Shown here piece after piece: positions 10,301-22,192 of a DNA stretch of 64,000 nucleotides. The translations under genes and the position numbers were made by a program. The stretch comes from Zea mays. Lineage: Eukaryota; Streptophyta; Magnoliopsida; Poales; Poaceae. The notes under the pieces are model-generated. The model was given only the letters and a program-made list of their open reading frames with translations, had not been told where the DNA came from and made no database searches. The first letter of the stretch is position 1. Every line of letters begins with the position of its first letter. The stretch is from positions 35,954,501 through 36,018,500 of the forward strand of contig NC_050098.1 in assembly GCF_902167145.1 (NCBI RefSeq), written 5' to 3'.

Positions 10301-11726
10301 TGAAAGGGAAATGGCCTCAACATTTCCTATAATCGATTTTGGTGTTTGACAACCATCACAAACCATGTGAACTAACTAGTTTGTCTAGTTAACATTTTTT
10401 ATCGGGTACATAAAGTTCATATACACATACAAAGAAAATGACCGCGGGTCAATTCTACAAAGTTTGGAGCAAACAACTTGCTGCAACCAATGGCGCACCG
10501 GACACTGTCCGGTGCCCTAGCTGGAGCACTCCACGAAGTGGCTGCTCTCGGGAAATCTAAGCGCTCGTCCACTAAAATTCACTGGACTGTCCGGTGAGAC
10601 AATAGAGCAACGATCAACTTCGCCCAACGGTCGACTGCGCTGACTGCGGCACAGTCTGCAGCATAGAAGTCAGAAGTCAGTCTGCAACGTCAGGATACAT
10701 CAGACTGTCTGGTGTGCCACCGGACTGTCCGGTGCCTAGGGGTGACAATGGGCTCTAAATTTTACGCTATAAATTTTAAGGATTGGATCGGATTAGGATC
10801 GGGCCCTATTTCTATTAATTTGAACTACAAATTATTTAAGGCCCTAACATTTTGTGAAGAAGCATTTGGATCGCGATCCATTACCACCCCTATTGGTGCC
10901 GCAAAAGGATAGAAGACTTCAACAGTCAACAGCTCAAAACCCCAACGGTCAGCTGACGTGCCACGCATCGGATAGTGAACAGTGAGTGTCTGGTGTGCCC
11001 ATCGAGAGCAACAACTGGAATAGTGGTTGGGGCTATAAATACCCCAACCACCATCATTCAAGTCATCCAAGCATTCCAAGTTCCTCATTCAATACTAGAG
11101 CAAAAGAATAGACTCCAAAGACAAAATAAAAGCATCAAATCCTCTCCAAGCTCCAAAATCAAGTCAAGTGATTAAAAGTGCTTAGTGACTTGACAGAGGG
11201 TGATTTGTATTTCTTTTGTTGCTCTTGTTGCTTGGTTGCTTTCTTCCTCTCATTCTAATCTTTCCAAGTATTCTGTAAAGCAAGCAAGAGACACCTATTT
11301 GTGTGGTGATCCTTGCGGGATCTTAGTGACCCGTGTGATTAAGAAGAAGCACTCGACCGGTTTAAGTGACCGATTGAGAGAGAGAAAGGGTTGGAATAGA
11401 CCCGGCCTTTGTGGCCTCCTAAACGGGGAGTAGGTTCATTGAAACCGAACCTCGGGAAACAAATCATCGTGTTTATTTGTGTTGATCCTCATCACTCCAT
11501 TTGTTTCTTCCCCCTCCTCTCTTTCTAAAAGTTCCCTTCCTCACATTTATTTAAGTTTGCTCCCAAAGTTATCTACATTGATTGAGCAACTCATAGCAAG
11601 AGGAACTATCTTCCGCACTCCAAATTCACTATTATTTATTTCTAACCCTAACCCCGGCTGAAGTGCATGTTCAAAGTTTATAATTTTCAGGTTTCACCTA
11701 TTCACCCCTCCTCTAGACGACTTTCA
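10301..11726 (+). repeat. 5' LTR of copia-1
   Basis: It starts TGAAAGGGAAATGGCCTCAA and ends CTAGACGACTTTCA, directly before the primer-binding site. A TATA box GGGCTATAAATACC lies near 11030. Palindromic CACCGGACTGTCCGGTG-type motifs lie at 10495-10735. It matches the 3' LTR at 27297-28484 except for a 156-bp MITE and other extra sequence near 10400-10475. Confidence 0.92.
10737..10892. mobile_element. hAT-like MITE, 156 bp
   Basis: Terminal inverted repeats are TAGGGGTGACAATGG on the left and, reading the complement, TAGGGGTGGTAATGG on the right. Flanking 8-mers are CCGGTGCC (10729-10736) and TTGGTGCC (10893-10900), six of eight identical, as expected for an aged 8-bp hAT target duplication. 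The matching stretch of the 3' LTR (CCGGTGCTGCAAAAGG near 27640) lacks the insert, so it arrived after copia-1 formed. It has no coding capacity. Confidence 0.85.
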
Positions 11727-11728
11727 AT

Positions 11729-11741
11729 TGGTATCACAGCC
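11729..11741 (+). other. Primer-binding site of copia-1
   Basis: TGGTATCACAGCC, two bases after the LTR end, matches the initiator-methionine tRNA primer site used by copia elements (TGGTATCAGAGC) with one change. Confidence 0.85.
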
Positions 11742-11774
11742 AGGTTCTTCATTAGAGTTTGACAACTCAAAGTG

Positions 11775-14229
11775 ATGTTGGGAAAACACACCAAAAGAGA
11801 GATAGTGACCGGGGAAAAGCCCAGATCTTCAGGAAAGAAGAATGAAGAAAGGACTCCGCCAAAGGAGATCGGCGACAAGCACAAGGAGCGCAAGGAGGAA
11901 TCAACTGGCTCCATCAAGTCACATAGGAAGGGTGACAAGAAGAAAAAGAAAATGAAGAAGGTGGTCTACTACGAGACTGATTCTTCCTCACCTTCCACCT
12001 CTAGCGCCAAGTCCACATCTTCGAAGATCCAAGAGCGTAAAAAGTATAGTAAGATGCCTCTTCGCTATCCTCACATTCCTAAACGCACTACTTTACTTTC
12101 CGTACACCTACGCAAACCACCATATTTTGATGGTGAAGATTATTGTATGTGGAGTGATAAAATGAGGCACCATCTAACCTCACTCCACGAAAGTATATGT
12201 GATATTGTTGAATCTGGAGCGCATGTACCACAGGTGGGCGATGAGGACTACGACTCCGATGAGACCGCTCAAATAAGGCACTTCAATTCGTAAGCCACCT
12301 CTATACTCCTCGCCTCCTTGTGTCAAGAGGAGTACAACAAGGTGCAAGGGTTGAAGAGTGCCAAACAAATTTGGGACGTCCTCAAAATGGCGCATGAAGG
12401 GGACAAGATGACCAAAATCACCATGCGCGAAACAATCGAGGGAGAACTCGGTCGATTCATCCTCAACAAAAGAGAGGAGCCACAAGCAATGTACAACCGG
12501 ATCAAGACGATGGTCAACCAAGTCCACAACCTCGGGAGCACTAGGTGGGATGACCATGAAATGGTCAAGGTTATTCTAAGATCTCTTGTTTTTCGTAATC
12601 CCACTCAAGTTCAATTAATTCATGGAGATCCTAGATATAAACAGATGTCTCCCGAGGAGGTCATTAGCAACTTTGTGAGCTTTGAACTTATGGTCAAAGA
12701 CTCCAAACATACTATCAACTTGGATCAAGGCGCCACTTCCACGCCTGAGGCGCAACCCGTTGCTTTCAAGGCAATGTAAGAGAAGAAGGAAGAGTCTACA
12801 CCAAGTAGACTTCCAATCGACGCCTCCAAGCTCGACAACAAGGAGATGACTCTTATCATAAAGAGCTTCCTCAAACAAAGGAAGGGGAAGGACTACAAAC
12901 CCCGCTCCAAGAGGGTTTGCTACAGGTGTGGTATGTTCGGTCATTTTATCGCTAAATGTCCATATACAAGTGATAGTGACAGGGACGACGACAAGAAAGG
13001 GAAGAAGAAGATGGAAAAGAAAAGATACTACAATAAGAAGAAGGGTGGCGAGGCGCACATGGGGCAAGAATGGGACTCCGACGAGAGCTCCACCGACTCC
13101 TCCTCCGATGAGGATGACGCCAACATCGCCATCAACAAAGGCCTTCTCTTCACCAACGTCGGCCACAAATTCCTCATGGCTAAGGATAGCAAAAAGAACA
13201 AGGTACATTCTAGAGATAACCCCCAAATACACTACTTTCGATGATAAGGGTAGCTCTAGTGATGATAATGATGATTTAACTTCTCTTTTTGCAAACCTTA
13301 CCAAAGATCAAAAGAAGAAAATTAATGAATTAATAGAAACCATTAACGAGAAGGATGATATCTTCGAATGCCAAGAGGACTTGCTCGTTAAGGAAAATAA
13401 AAAGTTTGTTAAGCTAAAAGATGTTTATTCTCTTGAAGTGGAAAATGCGAAATTTTTTCTAAAGAGCTTAATATTTGTAATGATTCAATTTCTTGTCTTA
13501 GAACTGAGAATGTTAGTTTAGTTTCTAAGATTGAAGAATTGAATGCTTGCAAACCCTCTACATCTACTGTTGAGCATGTCACTATTTGCACTAGATGTAG
13601 AGATGTTAATATTGATGCTATGAATGATCAGCTTGCCATGATTTAAAAACAAAATGATCACATGGCCAAATTAAATGCTAAAATTGCTAAGCATGAACTA
13701 AAAAATAAAAAAATTAAATTTGCTCGAAGTATGCTTTATAATGGGAGACGCCCCGACATTAAGTATGGTATTGGTTTCAATAAGGGAGCCAAAGCAACAT
13801 CAAACTTAATGCCCCTAAGAACAAACTTTCTAAATTTGTTAAGGGCAAGGCTCCCATAGTTTAGGATAGGGAAGGTTACATTTTATACCCTGAGAACTAT
13901 CCCGAGCACAAAATTAGAAGAATTCATGCTAGGAAATCTCATTATGTTTCTCATCATGCTTTTATGTATAGTAATGAGGCTTCTAGCTCTAGGCATACAC
14001 CTCATATCAAAGTGCCTAAAAGGAAGATTGCTAAAGCATCAAATGAACATAGTATTTCATTTAAGACTTTTGATGCATCTTTTGTGCTTACTAACAAATC
14101 AGGCAAGATAGTTGCCAAATATGTTGGGGGCAAACACAAGAGTCCTAAGACCTGTGTTTGGGTACCCAAGGTGTTGTTTCTAATGTGAAAGGACCCAAAA
14201 CCGTTTGGGTACCTAAGAACAAGGCCTAA
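11775..14229 (+). pseudogene. Gag of copia-1, broken
   Basis: It starts at the ATG at 11775 (MLGKHTKREIVTG) and ends at the gag stop TAA at 14227-14229. Recognisable parts are the Lys/Ser-rich N-terminus, the gag core around 12120-12770 (PPYFDGEDYCMWSDKMRHHL) and the CCHC knuckle CYRCGMFGHFIAKC near 12915. A long coiled-coil tail follows. Disabling changes include a TAA at about 12291 (a Gln codon in copia-2), a TAA at about 12777 and a frame break near 13240. Gag would package element RNA. Confidence 0.9.
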
Positions 14230-14280
14230 ATTTTTTTTGTAGGTTTATGCATCCAACAGGACAAGTTGGATAATCGATAG

Positions 14281-15443
14281 TGAAAGGGAAATAGGCTTAC
14301 ACCTTTTCCTATATGAATTTTGGTGGTTGAATTGCCCAACACAAATTAATTGAACTAACTAGTTTGCTCTAGATTATGAGATCTATAGGTGCCAAAGGTT
14401 CACAACAAACCAATACAAAGATAAAAGAAAGGGTTCAAAACAAAGGAGCAAAGTTAAACCGAAGGCAACCCTGGTCTGGCGCACCGGACTGTCTGGTGCA
14501 CCACCGGACAGTGTCCGGTGCACCAGGGTGGATTCTCTCAAACTCGCTAGCTTCGGGAATTTTGGAGGCCGCTCCGCTATAATTCACCGGACTGTCCGGT
14601 GTGCCAAGCGGAGCAACAGCTCCAAGCGCCAACGGTCGTCTACAACGCTACAGTGGTACAGTGCGCGACTGCACGCACAGAAGTCAGAGCAGGTGCAGAA
14701 GGCGCACCGGATAGTGAACAGGACCTGTCCGGTGCACCACCAGACTGTCTGGTGGCCCACTTGTCAGAAGCTCCAATGGTCGAACCCTAACGGCCTGGTG
14801 ACGTGGCTGGCGCACCGGACTGTCCGGTGCGCCATACGACAAAAGCCTTCACCAACGGTCAACTTGGTGGTTGGGGCTATAAATACCCCCAACCACCACA
14901 CTTCAATGCATCCAAGTTTTCAGCCTTCAAACCTCATACAAGAGCTCTAGACTTCATTCCAAGACACAAACAAAGAGATCAAATCCTCTCCCAAGTCCAA
15001 AGATCATTCCAATCAAATAGTGACTAGTGAGAGAGAAAATTGTGTTCTTTTGAGTTCTTGCGCTTGGATTGCTTTTCTTCTTCCTTCTTTCTTGTTTCCA
15101 ACTCAATTATAATCAAGGCAAGAGACACCAATTGTGTGGTGGTCCTTTTGGGGACTTAGTGTCCCGATTGATTGAGAAGAGAAGCTCACTCGGTCTAGGT
15201 GACCGTTTGAGAGAGGGAAAGGGTTGAAAGAGACCCGATCTTTGTGACCACCTCAACGGGGAGTAGGTTTGCAATAACTGAACCTCGGTAAAACAAATCA
15301 CCGTGTCATCCGCCTTATTTGCTTGTGATTTGTTTTTGCCCTCTCTTTCGGACTCGATTATATTTCTAACGCTAACTTGTAGTTGTGCTTAAACCTTATA
15401 CATTTCAGATTTGCCTATTCACCCCCCCTCTAGGCGACTTTCA
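14281..15443 (+). repeat. 5' LTR of copia-2
   Basis: TGAAAGGGAAATAGGCTTAC...CTAGGCGACTTTCA. A TATA box GGGGCTATAAATACCCCC lies near 14873. Near-perfect palindromes CACCGGACTGTCCGGTG lie at 14585-14601 and 14813-14829, with variants between. Confidence 0.95.
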
Positions 15444-15445
15444 AT

Positions 15446-15458
15446 TGGTATCAAAGCC
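15446..15458 (+). other. Primer-binding site of copia-2
   Basis: TGGTATCAAAGCC directly after the 5' LTR; an iMet-type primer site with one base different from the usual TGGTATCAGAGC. Confidence 0.87.
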
Positions 15459-15490
15459 GGTACTTCATTAGAGCCTAACAGCTCGAAGTG

Positions 15491-18118
15491 ATGTCGGGAG
15501 CATCCGCCAAGAGGGAGATCGGGACCGGCGACAAGTCCGCAAGCTCGGGGAGAACGCACTCAAGGGAGTCCACCCACAAGCACAAGGAGGAATCCTCTTC
15601 CTCCATCAAGTCCCAACAGAAGGGTGACAAGAAGAAGAAGATGAAGAAAGTGGTCTACTACGAGACCGACTCTTCGTCACCCTCTACCTCCGGCTCAGAA
15701 TCGGCATCCATCACTTCTAAGCGCCATGAGCGCAAGAAGTATAGTAAGATGCCCCTTCGCTATCCTTGTATTTCAAAATGCACTCCATTACTTTCTGTCC
15801 CATTAGACAAACCACCTATGTTTGATGGTGAAGATTATTCTATGTGGAGTGATAAAATGAGGCATCACCTAACCTCACTCCACAAAAGCATATGGGATAT
15901 TATTGAGTATGGAGTGCAGGTACCAAAGGAAGGAGACAAGGATTATGATTCGGAGGAAGTCGAACAAATCCAACACTTCAACTCCCAAGCCACTACTATA
16001 CTCCTTGCCTCACTAAGTCGAGAGGAGTATAATAAGGTGCAAGGGTTGAAGAGCGCAAATGAGATTTGGGACGTGCTCAAGACCGCGCACGAAGGAGACG
16101 AGGTGACCAAGATCACCAAGTGGGAGACGATCGAGGGGGAGCTCGGTCGCTTCATGCTTCACCAAGGGGAGGAGCCACAAGCCATGTACAACCGGCTCAA
16201 GACCTTGGTGAACCAAGTGCGCAACCTCGGGAGCACCAAATGGGATGACCATGAAATGGTCAAGGTTATTCTTAGATCACTCGTTTTTCTTAACCCTACA
16301 CAAGTTCAATTAATTCATGGTGATCCAAGGTATAAACTAATGTCTACTGAGGAAGTGATAGGAAAATTTGTGAGCTTTGAATTGATGATCAAAGGCTCCA
16401 AGAAAATCATCGAGCAAGGCGCCACCTCAACACCTGAGGCGCAACCCTTCGCATTCAAGGCGACGTAAGAAGAAAAGAAGGACTCTACACCAAGTAGGAT
16501 CCCCATCGACGCCTCCAAGCTCGACAACGAGGAAATGGCACTCATCATCAAGAGCTTCCGCCAAATCCTCAAGCAAAGGAGGGTGAAGGATTACAAACCC
16601 CGCTCCAAGAAGGTTTGCTACAAATGTGGTAAGCCCAGTCATTTCATTGCAAAATGTCCTATTTCAAGTGATAGTGACAGGGGCGACGACAAGAAGGGAA
16701 ATAAGAAAGAAAAGAAGAGGTACTACAAGAAGAAGGGCGGCGGTGCCCATGTTTGCCGGGAGTGGGACTCCGACGAGAGCTCCATCGACTACTCCTCCAA
16801 CGAGGACACCGCAAACATCGTCGTCACCAAAGGGCTTCTCTTCCCCAACGTTGGCCACAAGTGTCTCATGGCAAAGGACGACAAGAAGAAGAAGGTAAAA
16901 TCAAGATCCTCCACTAAGTATGCAACCTCTAGTGATGAGGATAATTCTAGTGATGAGGAGGATAACTTGCTTACTCTTTTTGCCAATCTTAACATGCAAC
17001 AAAAAGAGAAATTGAATGAATTGATTAGTGCTATTCATGAGAAGGATGAACTCTTGGATAGCCAAGAGGACTTCCTTATTAAGGAAAACAAAAAGCATGT
17101 TAAGGTTAAAAATGCTTATGCTCTACTGGTAGAAAAATGTGAAAAATTAACTAGTGAGCTAAGCACTTGCCATAACACTATTTCTAGCCTTAGAAATGAA
17201 AATGCCAAATTAATTGCTAAGGTTGAGAAATCAAATGTTTGTGATGATTCAATTGTTAATCTTAGAAATGATAATGCTAGTTTAATTGCTAAGATTGACA
17301 AATTGAATGCATCTCTTTCTAGCCTTAAGATTGAAAATGAAAAATTAATCGCTAAGGCTAAAGATTTAAATGTTTGCAATACTTCTATTTCCAATCTTAG
17401 AAATGAGAATGCTATTTTACATGCTAAGATTGTTGAATTAAATACTTGCAAACGCTCTACATCTACCATTGAGCATATTTATATTTGCACTAGATGTAGA
17501 GATGTTAACATTGATGCTATTCATGATCACCTTGCTATGATTAAACAACAAAATGATTATATAGCTAAATTAGATGCTAAAATTGCCGAGCATGAACTAG
17601 AAAATGAGAAATTTAAATTTGCTCGTAGTAGGCTTTATAGTGGGAGACGCCCTGGCATTAAGGATGGCATTGGCTTCCAACAGGGAGATAATGTCAAGCT
17701 TAATGCCCCTCCTAAAAGATTATCTAATTTTGTTAAGGGCAAGGCTCCCATGCCTCAGGATAACGGGGGCTATATTTTATATCCTGCTGGTTACCTTGTG
17801 GATAAGATCAGAAGAATTCATGCAAAGAAGACTCATTCTCACCATGCTTTTATCTATAAGAATGAGGCTTCTAGCTCTAGGCGTTCTACACATGTTAAAA
17901 TGCCTAAGAAGAAAACTCCTATTGCATCAAATGATCATAATGTTTCATTCAAAACTTTTGATGCTTCTTATGTGCTAACTAACAAATCAGGCAAGGTAGT
18001 TGCCAAATATGTTGGGGCTAAACACAAGGGATCAAAGACTTGTGTTTGGGTACCCAAGGTGCTTGTTTCTAATGTCAAAGGACCCAAGACCGTTTGGGTA
18101 CCTAAGAACAAGGCCTAA
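15491..18118 (+). pseudogene. Gag of copia-2, one internal stop
   Basis: From the ATG at 15491 (MSGASAKREIGTGDK) to TAA at 18116-18118 (VWVPKNKA). The frame is open throughout except for TAA at 16466-16468 (AFKAT-stop-EEKKDS). Domains in order are a basic Ser-rich N-terminus, the gag core with YSMWSDKMRHHL, the CCHC knuckle CYKCGKPSHFIAKC near 16617, an acidic linker, and a long leucine/asparagine-rich coiled coil (about 16950-17640). The same position carries TAA in copia-1 but sense codons in copia-3 and in the fragment at 61360-62450. Confidence 0.92.
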
Positions 18119-18134
18119 ATTTGTTTTGTAGGTT

Positions 18135-21100
18135 TATGCATCCAGGGGCTTAAGTTGGATAATTGATAGCGAGTGCACAAACCACATGACTGGGGAGAAA
18201 AGGATGTTCTCCTCCTATGAGAAAAACCAAGATCCTCAAAGAACTATCACATTTGGGGATGGAAATCAAGGTTTGGTCAAAGGATTGGGTAAAATTGCTA
18301 TATCACCTGATCATTCTATTTCCAATGTTTTTCTTATAGATTCCTTAGATTATAACTTGCTTTCAGTTTCTCAATTATGTAAAATGGGTTACAACTGTCT
18401 TTTTACGGATATAGGTGTTACTGTCTTTAGAAGAAGTGATGATTCAGTAGCATTTAAGGGAGTGTTAGAGGGTCAGCTATACTTAGTTGATTTCAATAGA
18501 GCTGAACTCGACACTTGCTTAATTGCTAAGACTAACATGGGTTGGCTCTGGCATCGCCGACTAGCCCACGTTGGGATGAAGAATCTTCACAAGCTTCTAA
18601 AGGGAGAGCACATTTTGGGACTAACAAATGTTCATTTTGAGAAAGACAGGGTTTGTAGCGCATGTCAAGCAGGGAAGCAGGTTGGTGTTCATCATCCACA
18701 CAAGAACATCATGACGACCGACAGGCCGCTTGAGTTACTCCACATGGACCTATTCGGCCTGATTGCTTACATAAGCATCGGCGGGAGTAAGTATTGTCTA
18801 GTCATTGTGGATGATTATTCTCGCTTCACTTGGGTATTCTTTTTGCAGGAAAAATCACAAACCCAAGAGACTTTGAAAGGATTCTTGAGACAGACTCAAA
18901 ATGAGTTCGGCTTGAGGATCAAGAAAATAAGAAGCGACAACGGAACGGAGTTCAAGAATTCACAAATTGAAGGCTTTCTTGAGGAGGAGGGCATCAAGCA
19001 TGAGTTCTCTTCTCCCTACACGCCACAACAAAATGGTGTAGTGGAGAGGAAGAATAGAACTCTATTGGACATGGCAAGAACCATGCTTGATGAATACAAG
19101 ACTTCGGGTCGGTTTTGGGCCGACGCGGTCAACACCGCTTGCTATGCCATCAACCGGTTATATCTACACCGAATCCTCAAGAAGACATCATATGAACTCC
19201 TCACCGGTAAAAAGCCTAATGTTTCATATTTTAGAGTCTTTGGTAGCAAATGCTTTATTCTTGTTAAAAGAGGTAGAAAATCTAAATTTGCTCCTAAGGC
19301 TGTAGAAGGCTTTTTACTAGGATATGATTCAAACACAAGGGCATATAGAGTCTTTAACAAGTCCACTAGACTAGTTGAAGTTTCTTGTGACATTGTGTTT
19401 GATGAGACTAACGGCTCTCAAGTAGAGCAAGTTGATCTTGATGAGTTAGATGATGAAGAGGCTCCGTGCGTCGCGCTAAGGAACATGTCCATTGGGGATG
19501 TGTGTCCTAAGGAATCCGAAGAGCCTCCACAAACACAAGATCAACCATCTTCCTCCATGCAAGCATCTCCACCAACTCAAGATGAGGATCAAGCTCAAGA
19601 AGATGAAAATGAAGATCAAGAAGATGAGCCACCTCAAGAAGGGGACAATGATCAAGGGGGAGATGCCCATGATCAAGACAAGGAAGATGATGACGGTCTA
19701 AGACCGCCACACCCAAGAGTCCACCAAGCAATTCAACGAGATCACCCCGTGAACACCATCCTCGGCGATATTCATAAGGGGGTAACCACTCGATCTCGTG
19801 TTGCTCATTTTTGTGAACATTACTCTTTTGTTTCCTCTATTGAGCCACACAGGGTAGAGGAAGCACTTCAAGATTCGGATTGGGTGTTGGCAATGCAAGA
19901 GGAGCTCAACAACTTCACGAGGAATGAGGTATGGCATTTAGTTCCACGTCCTAACCAAAATGTTGTAGGAACCAAGTGGGTCTTCCGCAACAAACAAGAT
20001 GAGCATGGTGTGGTGACAAGGAACAAAGCCCGACTTGTGGCCAAGGGATATTCACAAGTCGAAGGATTGGATTTCGGTGAAACCTATGCAACCGTAGCTA
20101 GGCTTGAGTCAATTCGCATTTTACTTGCCTATGCTACTTACCATGGCTTCAAGCTTTATCAAATGGACGTGAAGAGTGCCTTTCTCAATGGACCAATCAA
20201 GGAGGTCTATGTTGAGCAACCCCCCGGCTTTGAAGATAGTGAGTATCCTAACCATGTCTATAAACTCTCTAAGGCGCTTTATGGGCTCAAGCAAGCCCCA
20301 AGAGCATGGTACGAATGCCTAAGAGATTTTCTTATCGCTAAGGCTTGAGTCGGAAAAGTCGATCCCACTCTCTTTACTAAAACAATTGCCAATGATTTGT
20401 TTGTATGCCAAATTTATGTTGATGATATTATATTTGGGTCTACTAACAAATCTACATGTGAAGAGTTTAGTAGGATCATGGTACAAAAATTCGAGATGTC
20501 AATGATGGGGGAATTGAAGTATTTCTTAGGATTTCAAGTCAAGCAACTCCAAGAGGGTACCTTCATTAGCCAAACGAAGTACATTCAAGACATACTCACC
20601 AAGTTTGGAATGAAGGATGCCAAGCCCATCAAGACACCCATGGGAACCAATGGGCATCTTGACCTCAACACGGGGGGTAAATCCGTAGATCAAAAGGTAT
20701 ACCAGTCGATGATAGGTTCTTTACTCTATTTATGTGCTTCACGACCAGATATTATGCTTTCCGTATGCATGTGTGCAAGATTCCAAGCCGATCCTAAGGA
20801 AGTTCACCTTAGGGCCGTGAAACGAAACTTGAGATATTTAGTTTATACTCCTAAGTTTGGCCTTTGGTACCCCAGGGGATCCACCTTTGATTTAATTGGT
20901 TATTCAGATGTTGATTGGGCAGGGTGTAAGATTGATAGAAAGAGCACATCAGGGACTTGCCAGTTCTTGGGAAGATCTCTGGTGTCTTGGGCTTCTAAGA
21001 AACAAAATTTTGTAACTCTTTCTACCGCCGAAGCCGAGTACATTGCCGCAGGTCATTGTTGCGCGCAATTGCTTTGGATGAGGCAAACCCTTAGGGACTA

Positions 21101-21369
21101 TGGTTACAAATTAACCAAAGTTCCACTCCTATGTGATAATGAGAGTGCAATCCGCATGGCGGATAATCCCGTTGAGCACAGCCGCACTAAGCACATAGCC
21201 ATTCGGTATCACTTTTTGAGGGATCACCAACAACGGGGGGGATATCGAGATTGCATATATTAACACCAAAGATCAATTAGCCGATATCTTTACCAAACCA
21301 CTAGATGAGAAAACTTTTACCAAACTTAGGCATGAGCTAAATATTCTTGATTCTAGGAATTTTGATTGA
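18135..21369 (+). pseudogene. Pol of copia-2 (protease, integrase, RT, RNase H)
   Basis: The readable frame begins about [19 protein letters not shown], so the protease motif D-S-G is changed to D-S-E. Integrase follows ([23 protein letters not shown], then D in HMDLFG, D in RSDNGTEF, E in NGVVERKN). RT has [10 protein letters not shown] and [11 protein letters not shown]; RNase H has STAEAEYIAAGH. TGA at 20346 (KA-stop-VGKV) interrupts RT, and an extra G in the run near 21235 shifts the RNase H tail. The frame ends RNFD at 21369. Pol sits one base forward of the gag frame. Confidence 0.93.
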
Positions 21370-22179
21370 TGCTTTGCACACATAGTTCATTTATATACCT
21401 TTGATCATATCTCTTTCATGTGCTATGACTAATATGTTTTCAAGTGAATATTATGCTAAGTCATAGATTGAAAGGGAAATGGAGTCCTCGGCGAAGACAA
21501 AAGGCTTCCACTCCACTCCATCGAATTATTCATCTTTCGTCGTCGCTCCACAACGCTCTCCAATTTGGTATAATCTTCAATCCTATATTATCTACCAAAG
21601 GGGAGAAAGTGTGAATAAGGGCTTATATTTCACTCACAAGTATCCATTTTTGGCGATTCAAGCCAAAGGGGGAGAAAGTATTAGCCCAAAGCAAAAGGAC
21701 TGCACCACCACCAATTTCAAAAATGTAGTCTCTCAAATTTGTGTTAAGAGAAGATTTTTCAATTGGTATCTTATTTTTGATATAATTTCAAATTGGTATA
21801 CCCTCTTCAAAATTAATATCTAAAACCCTCTTTAACACTAAGAGGAGATTTTCATTAAGGGGGAGTTTTGTTTAGTCAAAGGAAAAGCATTTGAAACAGG
21901 GGGAGAAAATTTCATATCTTGAAAATGCTTCTCAAAATCTTATTCATATACCTTTGACTATTTGCAAAAGACTTTGAAAAGAATTTCCAAAACATTTGCA
22001 AAACAAAACAAGTGGTGCAAGCGTGGTCCAAAATTTCAAATAAGAAGAAAGCCATCCATGCATATCTAGTAGAAATAATTATTGGTTTCATTCCAAGCAA
22101 CCTTCGCACTTACCTTATGCAAACTAGTTCAATTCTGCACTTTTATATTTGCTTTGGTTTGTGTTGGCATCAATCACCA

Positions 22180-22192
22180 AAAAGGGGGAGAC
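22180..22192 (+). other. Polypurine tract of copia-2
   Basis: AAAAAGGGGGAGAC lies directly before the 3' LTR and would prime plus-strand DNA. Similar GGGGGAGA stretches occur upstream at about 21600, 21668, 21858 and 21898. Confidence 0.8.

Noticed and set aside
14376..15027. Short plus-strand frames (60-140 codons) repeated in several LTRs
   Set aside because: They lie in LTR U3/R text full of palindromes and recur wherever the LTR does; shadows, not genes.
19476..19937. Leu/Ile-rich minus-strand frames that look like membrane proteins
   Set aside because: They are the complement of the Asp/Glu/Gln-rich pol linker (GAT/CAA repeats), which reads as Ile/Leu on the other strand.
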